This document shows, in pieces, positions 9,277 through 19,350 of a stretch of 64,000 nt of DNA. Positions within the stretch are counted from its first letter, which is position 1. The number at the start of each line of letters is the position of its first letter. The position numbers and the translations under genes were made by a program. The stretch is taken from positions 2,816,501-2,880,500 of the forward strand of contig SMSO01000032.1 of the NCBI GenBank assembly GCA_004764695.1, in the 5' to 3' direction. Below the pieces are notes generated by a model. It did not search any database, had not been told where the DNA came from, and saw only the letters and a list, made by a program, of their open reading frames with translations. The stretch is from Schizochytrium sp. TIO01. Taxonomy: Eukaryota > Sar > Bigyra > Thraustochytrida > Thraustochytriidae.

Positions 9277-11958
9277 TCAAACAATTCCAAGCGTGTGGGT
9301 TGAGGGAATATGCGAACTCGCATTCGAGGTCGAAGAATCAGAAGTATTGTGTGTGCTGATTGCACGTAATGAAGTGGCATCCGTGCGTGTCAGTTCGCTC
9401 TCACGGACAGCAAGCTCCGCATTCGATGCTTGATTATGTGTCAATGCATGCCGAAATGAAGTTGTCGCCGCGTTGTTACCATCGCCAGAAGACGAGGTAC
9501 TCAACGAAGATTCAGAACGCTCTTCCTGAAGAGGCTGTTGTTCAACGCTTGCATTTAGGTGATCAGAAGCATAACTAAACTGGTAATACATAGAAGCTGC
9601 TTGGCGCTTCGCATGTTCATCAATGCGTCCCAGACTATTTTGTTTGGAGCAAATGAGGGCCAACAGAAGAAGGAAAAACCCCAAGCAAGTTCCAGCAATT
9701 GCACACCTGAGGATCACATGATCATAGCCTCGGTAAAAGCAAAGTTGGCCCTCCGTGCACCCATCATAATAGTCATACATCACTTCCAACGAAGTCGCGT
9801 TCTTTACAGAAGCTCGAGATTCTGCTAGGTTTTTGCGTTTGAGAATAGCTCGTTGCATATTGGACATATTAATGCAAACGAGGAGGCCAACATAGAAACC
9901 AAATGAGAAAAAGCCCAAGCACGGGGCAAGAATTAAAGAAACACATGATCCTCGAAGTAGCACGTCAAGAATAATCACACATGTAAGGAAGGATACAGAC
10001 AGCGCCAACGGTAGAAAAAAAATGCCCATATTGATGTAAGTGTCCACGGTAAAGTGAGTGCGCGAGTTGCTTCCACAGGTATTGACTAACGCATCTTCAT
10101 CAGAGAGAATCGAACCATAGAATGTCGAAGCAAGGTCAAGCGACTGGCGCAAGTCTAAGCAATCTGCTGTCGTGTAGATGTCTGAGTCTTTGCAAGGTGT
10201 CCAAAAGTATCTTTCGAGAACAGAAGCCGCAGAGGACTTGTCTCGTAAATCCAAATAATAGGTGAGTGTGCATTTGGACCAAAGGTCTTGAAGCCAGGTT
10301 CTTTCGGACCAGTAGGAGAGGTCACTAATTTTTTTGGTGGGGCTGTCTAGCGCTTCGGCAATGGAATTGGGCGCAGCATTTTTACAGAGAGAGAATGCAT
10401 TGTCAAAGTGCCCTGGCCAACTTGTGGTAGAACTTTTGTTGAAAAAACTTTTTCGGCAAGTCGTGAGAGTATCTGAGGAGGTACATTCTTCGCCCAGAAT
10501 AAACGAAGAACCTGCTTCGTGTGATGTAAGAAAAGAACGAGAACCGCACAAATGACTGTTGTAGGCATTTAGCATGTCGCTGACTGAAGAATTCGGTGCT
10601 GCAAGATTGCGACCTGTTTCCAAATACTCCGCTGAGACACTACTTTCTTCTGAGCAAGAAGGAGCGGTCTTGCCAAGGCTCACCACTTCACTTGACAAGG
10701 TTGAAAGCAGAGATGAAACTGTGGAACCCAGACTTGTGTTGTTTCGAATTGCAGTGTGTCCTACTAAAGATAAGATGCAGGCCCCACTGAGCTTGCTGCT
10801 AGAAGGACCAGTGACAAGCATATCGATCTTGTCAAAAGCGAGACACAACGGATGATCCTTTGAAGAGTTGTAAAACAATACGGCCAATGGTCCGGATGTA
10901 CTTCCATAGGAGGAAATGCTGTTAAGAGAGTTAGAGTATATTGCCATCGTGACAATGTCTTCGGATGAGGTTGAGATCTCTGCGGGTGCACTACTAGCTG
11001 TCGAATCAATGTCGAAGGCTGAACAAAGGGCAGATACAAAATTATCCAGGTATAGACCCTCAGCGAGTTCCTCGAGCTCTTCAAAGTGTTTCTCGCAATC
11101 GGAGTCGCCATCACAAACTTCTGACTCGCCGCTGTCTATCAATTGCACAGCCTTTGTAGCATAGTACGCTAGGTTGTACACAACATCATCATCATCATCG
11201 CCAGATGTCGCTGATACGCTGCTGGAGTCCGGTTGACTGCTACTGGAGAACTCATCAGCCCCCCCTCCACCAAGAATTCGGCCTGATTGGTGGCTGGTTG
11301 ATGAAGACGTCGACGTGGATGATGACTTGGAGGAGTCTGCCAGCATTGCTACGAGTGGGGTAACCGAGTTTGTCACAGTCTCTTGCATAACAAGAGTCCA
11401 AAGAAAGAGCATAGTGTGGTCATAAAACGCGTCTGTTTGTTCAATAAGAGATTCATAAGAGCTGGAAAGATTGGTATCCAAGAGTGAGTCAACAGAGTCA
11501 TAAGTTGACCACCAGGAATAAGAAAGGTCGCCATATTTCAAACCAAGTTCTTCCCCTTTTGCAGAAAGCCATGCATCCTCGCAAGCTTCTTGCGCCGTGC
11601 TATCGGTCGCCTTCCCTGCCATGCTTTTTAGCAAGATGAGGCTCAATGCATTAAAAGTTGCGTAATTCATAGTGCGAGGATCTGGCAAAAGCACAGTTGA
11701 GATGAGAGATCGCGAATAAGTCTCTGATAAGAAATCAAAGTTTGAAGTTCTTTCGTAGCCTTCGGGCATAGAGTTATTTAAGCATGTCGGGTCATATGTC
11801 GTACTGAAAAGTCCAATCTGTAGCAAGGGCGAATCATCTGTGCAGAGCGGCGGCAGTGTTACATAGCCATAGTTGCGTGTGGCAGTCTGTACAAGCCCAA
11901 GGACTAGGCCAAACCAAATAAAGAGGCCTAAAGCTCCACCAGCACAGGAGGGCTGCAT
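9277..11958 (-). CDS. Large four-pass membrane protein B (tandem paralogue)
   Basis: This 893-residue protein has the same plan as its downstream neighbour A. TM1 is at residues about 8-26 (ALGLFIWFGLVLGLV), GLF...C is at 49-59, and a loop of about 610 residues follows. TM2-4 lie at about 645-670, 672-696 and 745-771, with a hydrophilic Ser/Thr/His-rich tail of 120 residues. Conserved paralogue motifs are SSKDHPLCLAF (about 363-374), the SWPG...FSLC block and LDLASTFYGS. It differs by a Ser/Thr-rich, Gly- and Asp-rich insert at about 210-262 ending in DDDDD, which looks like a flexible, O-glycosylated linker. Many NxS/T sites support an extracytoplasmic loop. The start MQPSCAGG aligns with the start of A. 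No function is known. The pair arose by tandem duplication but has diverged strongly outside the motifs and membrane segments. Confidence 0.85.
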   Translation of the reverse strand: MQPSCAGGALGLFIWFGLVLGLVQTATRNYGYVTLPPLCTDDSPLLQIGLFSTTYDPTCLNNSMPEGYERTSNFDFLSETYSRSLISTVLLPDPRTMNYATFNALSLILLKSMAGKATDSTAQEACEDAWLSAKGEELGLKYGDLSYSWWSTYDSVDSLLDTNLSSSYESLIEQTDAFYDHTMLFLWTLVMQETVTNSVTPLVAMLADSSKSSSTSTSSSTSHQSGRILGGGGADEFSSSSQPDSSSVSATSGDDDDDVVYNLAYYATKAVQLIDSGESEVCDGDSDCEKHFEELEELAEGLYLDNFVSALCSAFDIDSTASSAPAEISTSSEDIVTMAIYSNSLNSISSYGSTSGPLAVLFYNSSKDHPLCLAFDKIDMLVTGPSSSKLSGACILSLVGHTAIRNNTSLGSTVSSLLSTLSSEVVSLGKTAPSCSEESSVSAEYLETGRNLAAPNSSVSDMLNAYNSHLCGSRSFLTSHEAGSSFILGEECTSSDTLTTCRKSFFNKSSTTSWPGHFDNAFSLCKNAAPNSIAEALDSPTKKISDLSYWSERTWLQDLWSKCTLTYYLDLRDKSSAASVLERYFWTPCKDSDIYTTADCLDLRQSLDLASTFYGSILSDEDALVNTCGSNSRTHFTVDTYINMGIFFLPLALSVSFLTCVIILDVLLRGSCVSLILAPCLGFFSFGFYVGLLVCINMSNMQRAILKRKNLAESRASVKNATSLEVMYDYYDGCTEGQLCFYRGYDHVILRCAIAGTCLGFFLLLLALICSKQNSLGRIDEHAKRQAASMYYQFSYASDHLNASVEQQPLQEERSESSLSTSSSGDGNNAATTSFRHALTHNQASNAELAVRESELTRTDATSLRAISTHNTSDSSTSNASSHIPSTHTLGIV

Positions 11959-14660
11959 AATCCCTACCAGGTGTCTGTAGAGCTAGAATTAGATTATGCA
12001 GAAAAGTAAACCTGTGCTGCCTTTGAAAATTTGCTCTGCCTAGAACGATTTGAAGCACTAATGATGTTGAGATACGATAAAATCAGGTGCGGCAATGTGC
12101 CGCCCAAATAAATGGGCCAACGATAAGCGCAGTCTCCTCGAACCTTGCAAAGCCTCACAGCTTATTCTGAGTATTCAGACTTTCTCCAAGCGCGAAGAAA
12201 AGTATGCAATAGGCTTTGGTTGTCCTCAGTCTTTGTTGCTGACCTCCACAATAATGGGAATATATATAAATTTGTATTTCCTAGCGCGGAAGATGCTTTC
12301 GTCCACTTTGATGAAGACAGATTTTTTCTAGACGCCCTGTACGCGAGACTACAAGCTCTCCAGAAGAAGCGTCGCCGAGGTCAACTCTCTCGTTGCACTG
12401 ATCGCCGCGGAGGATCGGTAGGGCCGCGGAGGTTGATTCAAGATGGGAATCAAGTTCCCCAGGGACGACCAAAAGACGAAAGACAGTCAAATTAAAGTTG
12501 GATCCGTGCAGAGGTCGATCGGAAACGTGGTAGCAGCAGCAGCGCCACCACCATGCCTCGGGTCCGCAGAATGGACGCTGCAAGAAGCTTTACACAGCTG
12601 AGACGATTTCTTCGAATAATTAGTGAACATAATGAATGATAAACTGCATAATCAATACCTAGATAGTAGTACATAGGTACCTCTTAGTAGGTAGTAGGAA
12701 TGAATGATGTTCTTTTACGTTATCAACAGAAAAAGCGAATATGAAGAACGAATGGGATTAAAAGAACGAATTGTGATAGTCATGGTTAATACAAGGTGGA
12801 TTGACCAGAGGTTTAGGGCCAAGGTGCTGAGATTTCTGACTTTTGGAGGGGGCTAATTCATCAGCGTGTATCCTGGGACTTTGAGAGTTTGACACAATTG
12901 AGAACCACTGTCTCGGTTATGGAGGGTTTGCTGGAGATTGAGGTTTGCGAATAGAATCAATGAGGGCTCGTTTTCTGATGGAGACATGAAAGCATGAAGC
13001 CTAAGCTACGGCCTAACTAAAAATGCAATCGCTTGCTTGTCTTGGTCACTGTGCGAGGTGGCGTAGGTTTGTCGATTTATGAATGAAGGGGCGAAGATGG
13101 AATCAATTTGCTGTTCAAGTATGCGAACTTGTGGAGCCATGGACAATTTTTCTTTATAAAAGAAAAAAGAAAAATATGCAGAGCTGTTTGCCATATGGAT
13201 GTATGCTATGCAATATGAAGACGAGAGAATGTATTTGCACTATATTACTTTCGGCGTTATCTGGTTTGCTGGATTTGGTATGCTTTATTAGGCCCTGCAA
13301 TTACAGAACCATTTACGATAGGTACATGTGGTCCTATTTAAAACACGTACACACACCTAGTGAATCCATAGAAGATGTAGAAACCAAGATTCTTCGGCTG
13401 TCTTGTATATGCATTTTAATATTGATGTTTATTGATTGAATTCTTTTCGGACAACAGAGACTTTTAAAAAAAATCTTGGATAAGATTGAGTAACCCCAAA
13501 TGTTAAGAATCGCGTGTATTCAGATAAAATAAATAGAAGTTGGCTTTAGTCAACAAAGAGCTGAGGCATCGACAAACAAACCAAGTATGCTCAAAGAATC
13601 ATCCGAGATGGCTCATGGTTTCGTTGGCAATTAAGAAAGCTCCAGTACTAGCTCATACTTTCATTTTGCTTGCAAGCCACCGTATCGGGAGTTCGTCTGA
13701 TGGCTTATTACACCCACCGTAGTACTTGAGGCTCGTTGAGAGACCCTCGACTTTTGATGATGTCTTCACTTTCGCTATGGGAAGCTAATGTGTAATGTTG
13801 TACTACCTTGCTGCAAGTCTATGCGCTGCTTGACACAGGATTCAGGAAGTAGATGCTTCTGGAGCAGATGTCTGGGGTGGGGTGAGACGCAAAGTGCATA
13901 CAACAAAGATCTACATGATAGAATGAACCATTGAATTTAGGATGAAGACTATAAGGCTTCGCGTTGACGCAAAAGTTCAGCATAAGATATATGTATGCCA
14001 TGGGGTGACATGGATGATTTATTGTTGTAATGAAGTCTTTGCCATTGTAAAAACTATGCGCTTCCACTAGAATCTTGTCTAGAGAAACTACTTTCACTTT
14101 CTAGTAAGTTTTCGGATTTCCTTTAGACAATGTCCTTTCAGAGGGTTGCAGTAGAGCCGACTTGTTCAAACGATTACAAGACGGGATGTCTTCGGGGCAC
14201 CCACTGTGCTCCCCATCAACAAAGTGCCAGACTTCGTGATTATAGGAATATTGCTGATCAAAACTTCCTTTATGGGCTGGGTGCGTTCATTTCAGTACTT
14301 AGTCCCTCCCGTCCAGCGAATTCTCATTCTCGTACATCTGGTGGCTGTATTATGCTCACACTTGTGTTGATGAAGTCAGAACTACGATAGCTTTGGGAAT
14401 CATGAACTAAAACAACAAAAAACAGATAAAGCTGGCTAGGTAGATCTTTGTGGCAATCGATAGCTCTTGTCTTCCTTTTTTGCTCCACCTACGTACACTA
14501 TAGCTTGCGTGAAGTGTACGCCAGCACACTACTACTAGTACTGGATAGTAAGCTGCAAACTAAAAAACATGCGTGCGTGCATTGACCCGCCATGTTCACG
14601 AGTGAAACTAACGATCTGCGCTCCTTTCGAATAGTTATTATTTTATAACATGTAGCTGCA
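11959..14660. other. Gene-free AT-rich intergenic stretch
   Basis: No supported gene lies here. Short open frames (for example + 12145-12495 and + 13083-13439) have no recognisable domain, no coding-like composition and no neighbour support. The promoter of membrane protein B lies at the left edge. Confidence 0.5.
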
Positions 14661-15415
14661 GCGGGCGTGACAGCGCGCAGCCGCAGCGACCTCTTGCACG
14701 CTGCTCCGAGCGCCGCTTCGGTCATCAACGCTTTCATTTATTACGGCACGCATCGTCACACAAGCAGGATGTCGCTTCTTCACTGTCCAAGATGGCGGCC
14801 CTCGCACAACACTTCCTGTTACCAGCCAGGTGCCGCGACGCTGATGACCTTTCGGAACCGAGGGCATCCATCTTGCCTCGTGCACGGTCTCTGAGCCAAC
14901 CTTCGACTGCCACAGCCCCAGGAGTCATATTGCAGAGCACGCCTGGGTGGGGCCTCAAAAGCAAGCTTGAAACTTGAAACTTGAATAGGTTCGCCATCGA
15001 CGAGCCTCGCTCTCGCAAACTTCGCGTTAAGCACTCGCAGACCGTTTCGATGCGTTCGTGAAACCTCGCCTTCACGTCCCATAGCTCACCAGAGTTCTAT
15101 TTATCTGTACGAGATCGGCCAAGCAGGCAATGGCCACTCCTCGCACGTACCTTCTCCTTCCACTCTTACATATTCCTTGGCTCTTCTTCCCTGTAATCCT
15201 CTCCGTCATCGCTGTCACCGCGGTCTGCCCGCCTATTTCGGCGCCCATTGCCTGCCGCCCAAGACAGCGACGGGAGAGAATGCCGGCAATCGCCGCAGCG
15301 TCATCTCCGTGGCTGCCCGCCTGCCATCAACGCATCGTTCAAGTTCTCGATGCCACGCATCCATCGACAAACAAATCTGCACTTCATGCGATCGTGCGCA
15401 GCCATCCGAATTGCA

Positions 15416-15416
<1 letters not shown>

Positions 15417-15446
<30 letters not shown>

Positions 15447-15454
15447 CTTCTTCT
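15417..15454. repeat. (CTT)n trinucleotide repeat
   Basis: Twelve to thirteen uninterrupted CTT units. It is not within a supported gene. Confidence 0.95.
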
Positions 15455-15763
15455 ACCTTGGCAAAACAATCGCTTACAACTCCACATGCCGACTTCCTCC
15501 AGCTCCCTTCCAGCAGCTTCAAGCCACGAGCGCTCTGCTCTAAGGCACTCGTCACCAGCTCGAATGTCTGATCGCCATGAATCGAATCGAATCGACGTCG
15601 GCGTGGTTCTGTGCGGCTCCAAAGCTATTCATTCATCCCCAGAGCAGAGATTGTGCTCCGGTTTAAGTCCCTCCAACAGCGCAGAAGACGGTCGATCCTT
15701 ATCTACGACCGCTCAGCGGAGGTCTCTTTTCGAGCAGGAAATCGCAATCGTGAAGCAACAAAC

Positions 15764-15980
15764 CAATCAATCAATCAATCAAATAATCATATTCAATCAT
15801 ATTCAATCATGTTCAATCATATTCAATCATATTCAATCATGTTCAATCATATTCAATCATATTCAATCATGTTCAATCATATTCAATCATATTCAATCAT
15901 GTTCAATCATATTCAATCATGTTCAATCAACCATATTCAATCAATCAATCAATCATATTCAATCAATAAATCAATAAATA
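15764..15980. repeat. ATTCAATCAT minisatellite with 30-bp higher-order period
   Basis: The core (15791-15930) is fourteen consecutive 10-mers. Every third one starts with G instead of A (ATTCAATCAT, ATTCAATCAT, GTTCAATCAT), giving a 30-bp higher-order unit repeated over four times. The last unit has lost one 10-mer. Flanking (CAAT)n and (AATCAATA)n tracts suggest it grew out of a CAAT microsatellite. Confidence 0.95.
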
Positions 15981-16006
15981 ACTAAATAAACGTGCAAGTG
16001 ATTTGG

Positions 16007-16030
16007 GGATGGATGGATGGATGGATGGAT
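16007..16030. repeat. (GGAT)6 microsatellite
   Basis: Six perfect GGAT units in the gene-free stretch. Confidence 0.9.
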
Positions 16031-17817
16031 ACAGACAGGGTACACACCTACCGTGTGAGTCACTCAAAACCCAGGTTCTGTGGGTGGACGATCGATCGAT
16101 GGATCATTCTCGAGATCATCTTGGACAAGAAAGCAAGCTTCCGCTGCGCGGAGCCGCTGCAGAACGCTCAGGCGGCGGCAAGCGACAGCTTGCGCGAACG
16201 AAGGCAGCGGGGCAGTTGCGCGGTCGCGAGCTGTACGGATACGGTCGGTCTTGGCTGGATCGATCGATCGATGGCTTTGGCCCATTTCTTCGACTGTTCA
16301 CGCGTGTTTTTCTGCAATCTATTATGCACGCACGTACTTACTTATTTCCCCTTTTGCTTTTTAAAGACAAGATCAAAGAATGATGTTATGAAAGAATGAA
16401 AGGAAAGAAAAAAGAAGATTAAAATCAAGATTAAAAAGAAGATAAAAAGAATACATGCACGAATGAAGGAAGGGATGAATGCAAAAAATTGAAATTGGAC
16501 AGACTAGCTTCGGACCGGCGAGCTATAACTACTGCCCCAAGCCAGCCAGCCAAGCACCTAGTCGTCCCACCCAGCTATCCGCCCAAACCAGCCCATAACA
16601 GCGTACGTGCAAAACCTCGCACCAAAAGCAGCCAAGCCAATAAACAATCAAAAACTCCTCCATAGCAAATCGCGAAAGCGAAGAAGAAACAAGAGTCAGC
16701 TCTAAACCACGTTTGCGAACCTTTACCCCCCACAGTCACCCCATTGCCTTCCCCGCAACCGCCGTCCCCATGGGCACCCGCTACCGTGTATCCGCAGATG
16801 CCACTTCAGTGACTACCGACTGTGGGGATAAGGGGCACCCGCTGCCGCGCGTGGCAGCCACCCGTTGCCAGCGGCTCCTTCTTCCTGAGCCGCTGCGAGA
16901 CGCCGCGTGGCACTCTTAGCTGGCTCGCTGGCCGCCAGGTAGAGCTGAAGAAATGGCTGCCCGAGACCCTTCGAGGAGCCTCGTTTGGCGCCAGAAGAAC
17001 CGCTTTTCTTGGGCTTTCGTGGTCGCTGTCGCGAGATCATGGGACCGATGGGTGAGTGAGTGAATGGATGAATTCATCGATCCTCCATCGATCGATTCTT
17101 CGCTGGGCTCGCTGAAAGAAAGGAAAGTAGTTGTGAAAAAAAAGAAAGAAAAGAAAAATAGACAAAAGTAGGTAAAATAGAAAGAAAGGCGGCGGCGGCA
17201 GTTCCCCGCAGCGGAGGCCCCGAAAGCCGAGAGGCGCCTCTGCGGGGCTGTGCCCTCCACACAGCCGGTAGCTTCAGAAGCTGGGAGGTAGAGGTGCGGG
17301 AACCCACACTGCCGGCGTGCATGGGAGGATGCACGCCGCCAGCACCGCCCGCCAGTACATAGGTAGTTGGCCCCAAGCGAAAAGAAAGAAAGAAAGCACG
17401 CGACCAATCGATCGATCGATCTATCCGAGCAGGTAAACCGCCAGAGACACCCCAAGCAGCTCAGGCCCGGCTCCGCGAGGCCCTCACGAGCCCTCCCTCC
17501 TCTTCAGCCCCCCGTGCCTTCTTCAATCAGCGTCGAAGTCGAGCGGAGCGCCTCCAGGAGACAGCACACTTCGCGTTCGAATGGGGCAAAGGTAATGTGG
17601 GGATAAGCAGGGTCAAGAGTCGAGATTGTGCTGGGGATAGGACCGCATAGCGTAAACGGTAGGAGTGCGCGAGGTACTTTTGGTGCGAATTTTGGCGCTC
17701 CGAAGGCGTTTGTGACTTTTGTTTGTTTATTTTTGTTTGTTTATCTTTGTTTGTTTACTTTTGTTTGTTTTGAGCTTTGAAGAAAAGATGTAAATGAGAA
17801 AGAGCGCCGAAGTACGA

Positions 17818-17846
17818 ATCATTCATTCATTCATTCATTCATTCAA
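17818..17846. repeat. (CATT)n microsatellite
   Basis: About six CATT units followed by CAAT and GATCGTTC palindromic sequence. Confidence 0.85.
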
Positions 17847-18421
17847 TCATTCGATCGTTCGTTCGATCGTTTGTAGACATCGTGAACAGTGCAAGAAAGA
17901 GCCTTTATAGGATGGGTTGGCAGATTGGTGGAGATGTCGGAAACGAAGAAGTCTTCGCCTGCGTTGCCGATCAGGTTTGGGCTCTACGAAGACGGAGGTT
18001 CCTGAGGTGCCGATTGGAGTGCGCGAAAGAGAGATATATAGAGAGAGAGGCTTTCATGAAGAGGCAAATGAGCAAATGACGAACTACAATGCGTGCACCA
18101 GCATGGATGAAAATGCCCTCGAGCTTCGTTGGGGAAAGAAGCGCCTTCCTGAGGATTATTTTCAAGAGCGCCTCGCGATTGAAAGGTTTTGGGCGGAGAA
18201 GAAGAAAAAGAAAGGCACTGATGTGATGATGAAAAGGGCGACCGCGAGAACCGGCGCGTCGTTGCCCTCTCTCCAGGTTTGTATGTGTGTGTGTGGGTGC
18301 CTGTGGAAACCAGTGATCAGATCACGTGACTCGAGCCTGTCCTGTCCTGGCCTTGGAAACGGGCCACAGGCCGCTCAGCATCCACCTCAACGATGCCCAG
18401 AGCAGTTCTGGGAGTTTGATC

Positions 18422-18540
18422 GATTGATTGATTCATTTATTGTTTCATTATTTCATTATTTCATTCATTCATTCATGCAATCAAGAAAAGAAAAAGAAAA
18501 AGAAAAAGAAAAAGAAAAAGGAAAAGGAGAAAGAGAGCGC
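18422..18540. repeat. Compound GATT / CATT / GAAAAA microsatellite
   Basis: GATT units, then imperfect TTTCATTA and CATT units, then five GAAAAA hexamers (18484-18525) grading into purine-only sequence. Confidence 0.85.
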
Positions 18541-19111
18541 TAGCTCTATTCTTTTCTTTCGGGCTCTTTGCTTTGCTCTCTCTCCTGAATCCTGAAAGCG
18601 AGCGTAGTCTCCTTTTTCGGTGCTTTTTGCCGTGACCGCTGGCTAGCCTGGTCCTAAGCGAGGGCGGTAGATAGGCGCTTTTGGTACCTGGTTCATCTGA
18701 TTTGAAGGTTCATTCCTTTTTCAGAGTTTCACAACAATTATTGCCGCCATGATGATAATATTGGTGTTTGTTTTAAAAAACTAAGCGCAAAATGTTTAAA
18801 AGTTGGTACCTACTACCAGGTATTAATAATAAGCATAACACCTGTTATTGTTTCTGTTTATTTCATCTTTTTTAAGTTAATTAAAGTTTTAAAAAAAAAA
18901 TAAAAAATAAAAAAAGGTGTCTGGGCTCAGGAAGAAAGGTCCTAGCGAGATTGGAGCCAAAACCCGAACCAGCTCGAGGCAGAGGAAGGCAACGACGCCA
19001 CGGCGACGCAGAAGAAGACGGATAGAATCTCTGCGGAGAGCGAGTGTTGTGACGCAGCTCGAAGGAAGTCGAGCAAACCCTAATCCTGATCGTCTCGTGA
19101 GCAGGTCTTGA

Positions 19112-19135
19112 GAGCGAGCGAGCGAGCGAGCGAGC
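19112..19135. repeat. (GAGC)n microsatellite upstream of PT-stalk protein C
   Basis: Six GAGC units about 215 bases upstream of the start codon, probably in promoter or leader. Confidence 0.8.
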
Positions 19136-19350
19136 TAAGCCTTAATACACCTCAGAGACAGACCCGGTCTGCACCGCTCAAGAACGCCGAGGCGAGGAAG
19201 ACAAGCAAGCATCCACTTGACAAAGTGGTACCACTCGATACCCGCGTGGCAAACCCAGAACTAGAATTGAACTTGAAGACCTTCGGGGTCGAGAACCTAG
19301 ACGCTGCGTAAGGTTACGCAGAAGCCAAACGCGAAGGCAATTAATTCACA

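Larger units (their letters stand above)
14661..19350. other. Gene-free repeat-rich stretch
   Basis: GC-rich patches alternate with microsatellites, among them CTT, CAAT, GGAT, CATT, GAAAAA and GAGC tracts. Scattered GATCGATC blocks also occur (16089, 16258, 17085, 17406). No protein family is recognisable in any frame. The open frames that cross the repeats give only low-complexity peptides. The right edge carries the promoter and leader of the PT-stalk protein C gene, including poly-A tracts at 18890-18915. Confidence 0.55.

Noticed and set aside
12145-12495. 116-residue plus-strand frame
   Set aside because: Slightly protein-like in its first 90 residues but with no family, no start context and a stop in each alternative frame; I cannot support it.
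15177-15977. 266-residue plus-strand frame
   Set aside because: It crosses the CTT and CAATCATATT repeats; the peptide is low-complexity and unlike any protein.
17917-18543. 208-residue plus-strand frame with a charged helical middle
   Set aside because: The middle (around 18080-18220) looks mildly protein-like, but there is no known domain, and the frame ends in a GAAAAA repeat. It could be one exon of an unknown gene, so transcripts would be needed.
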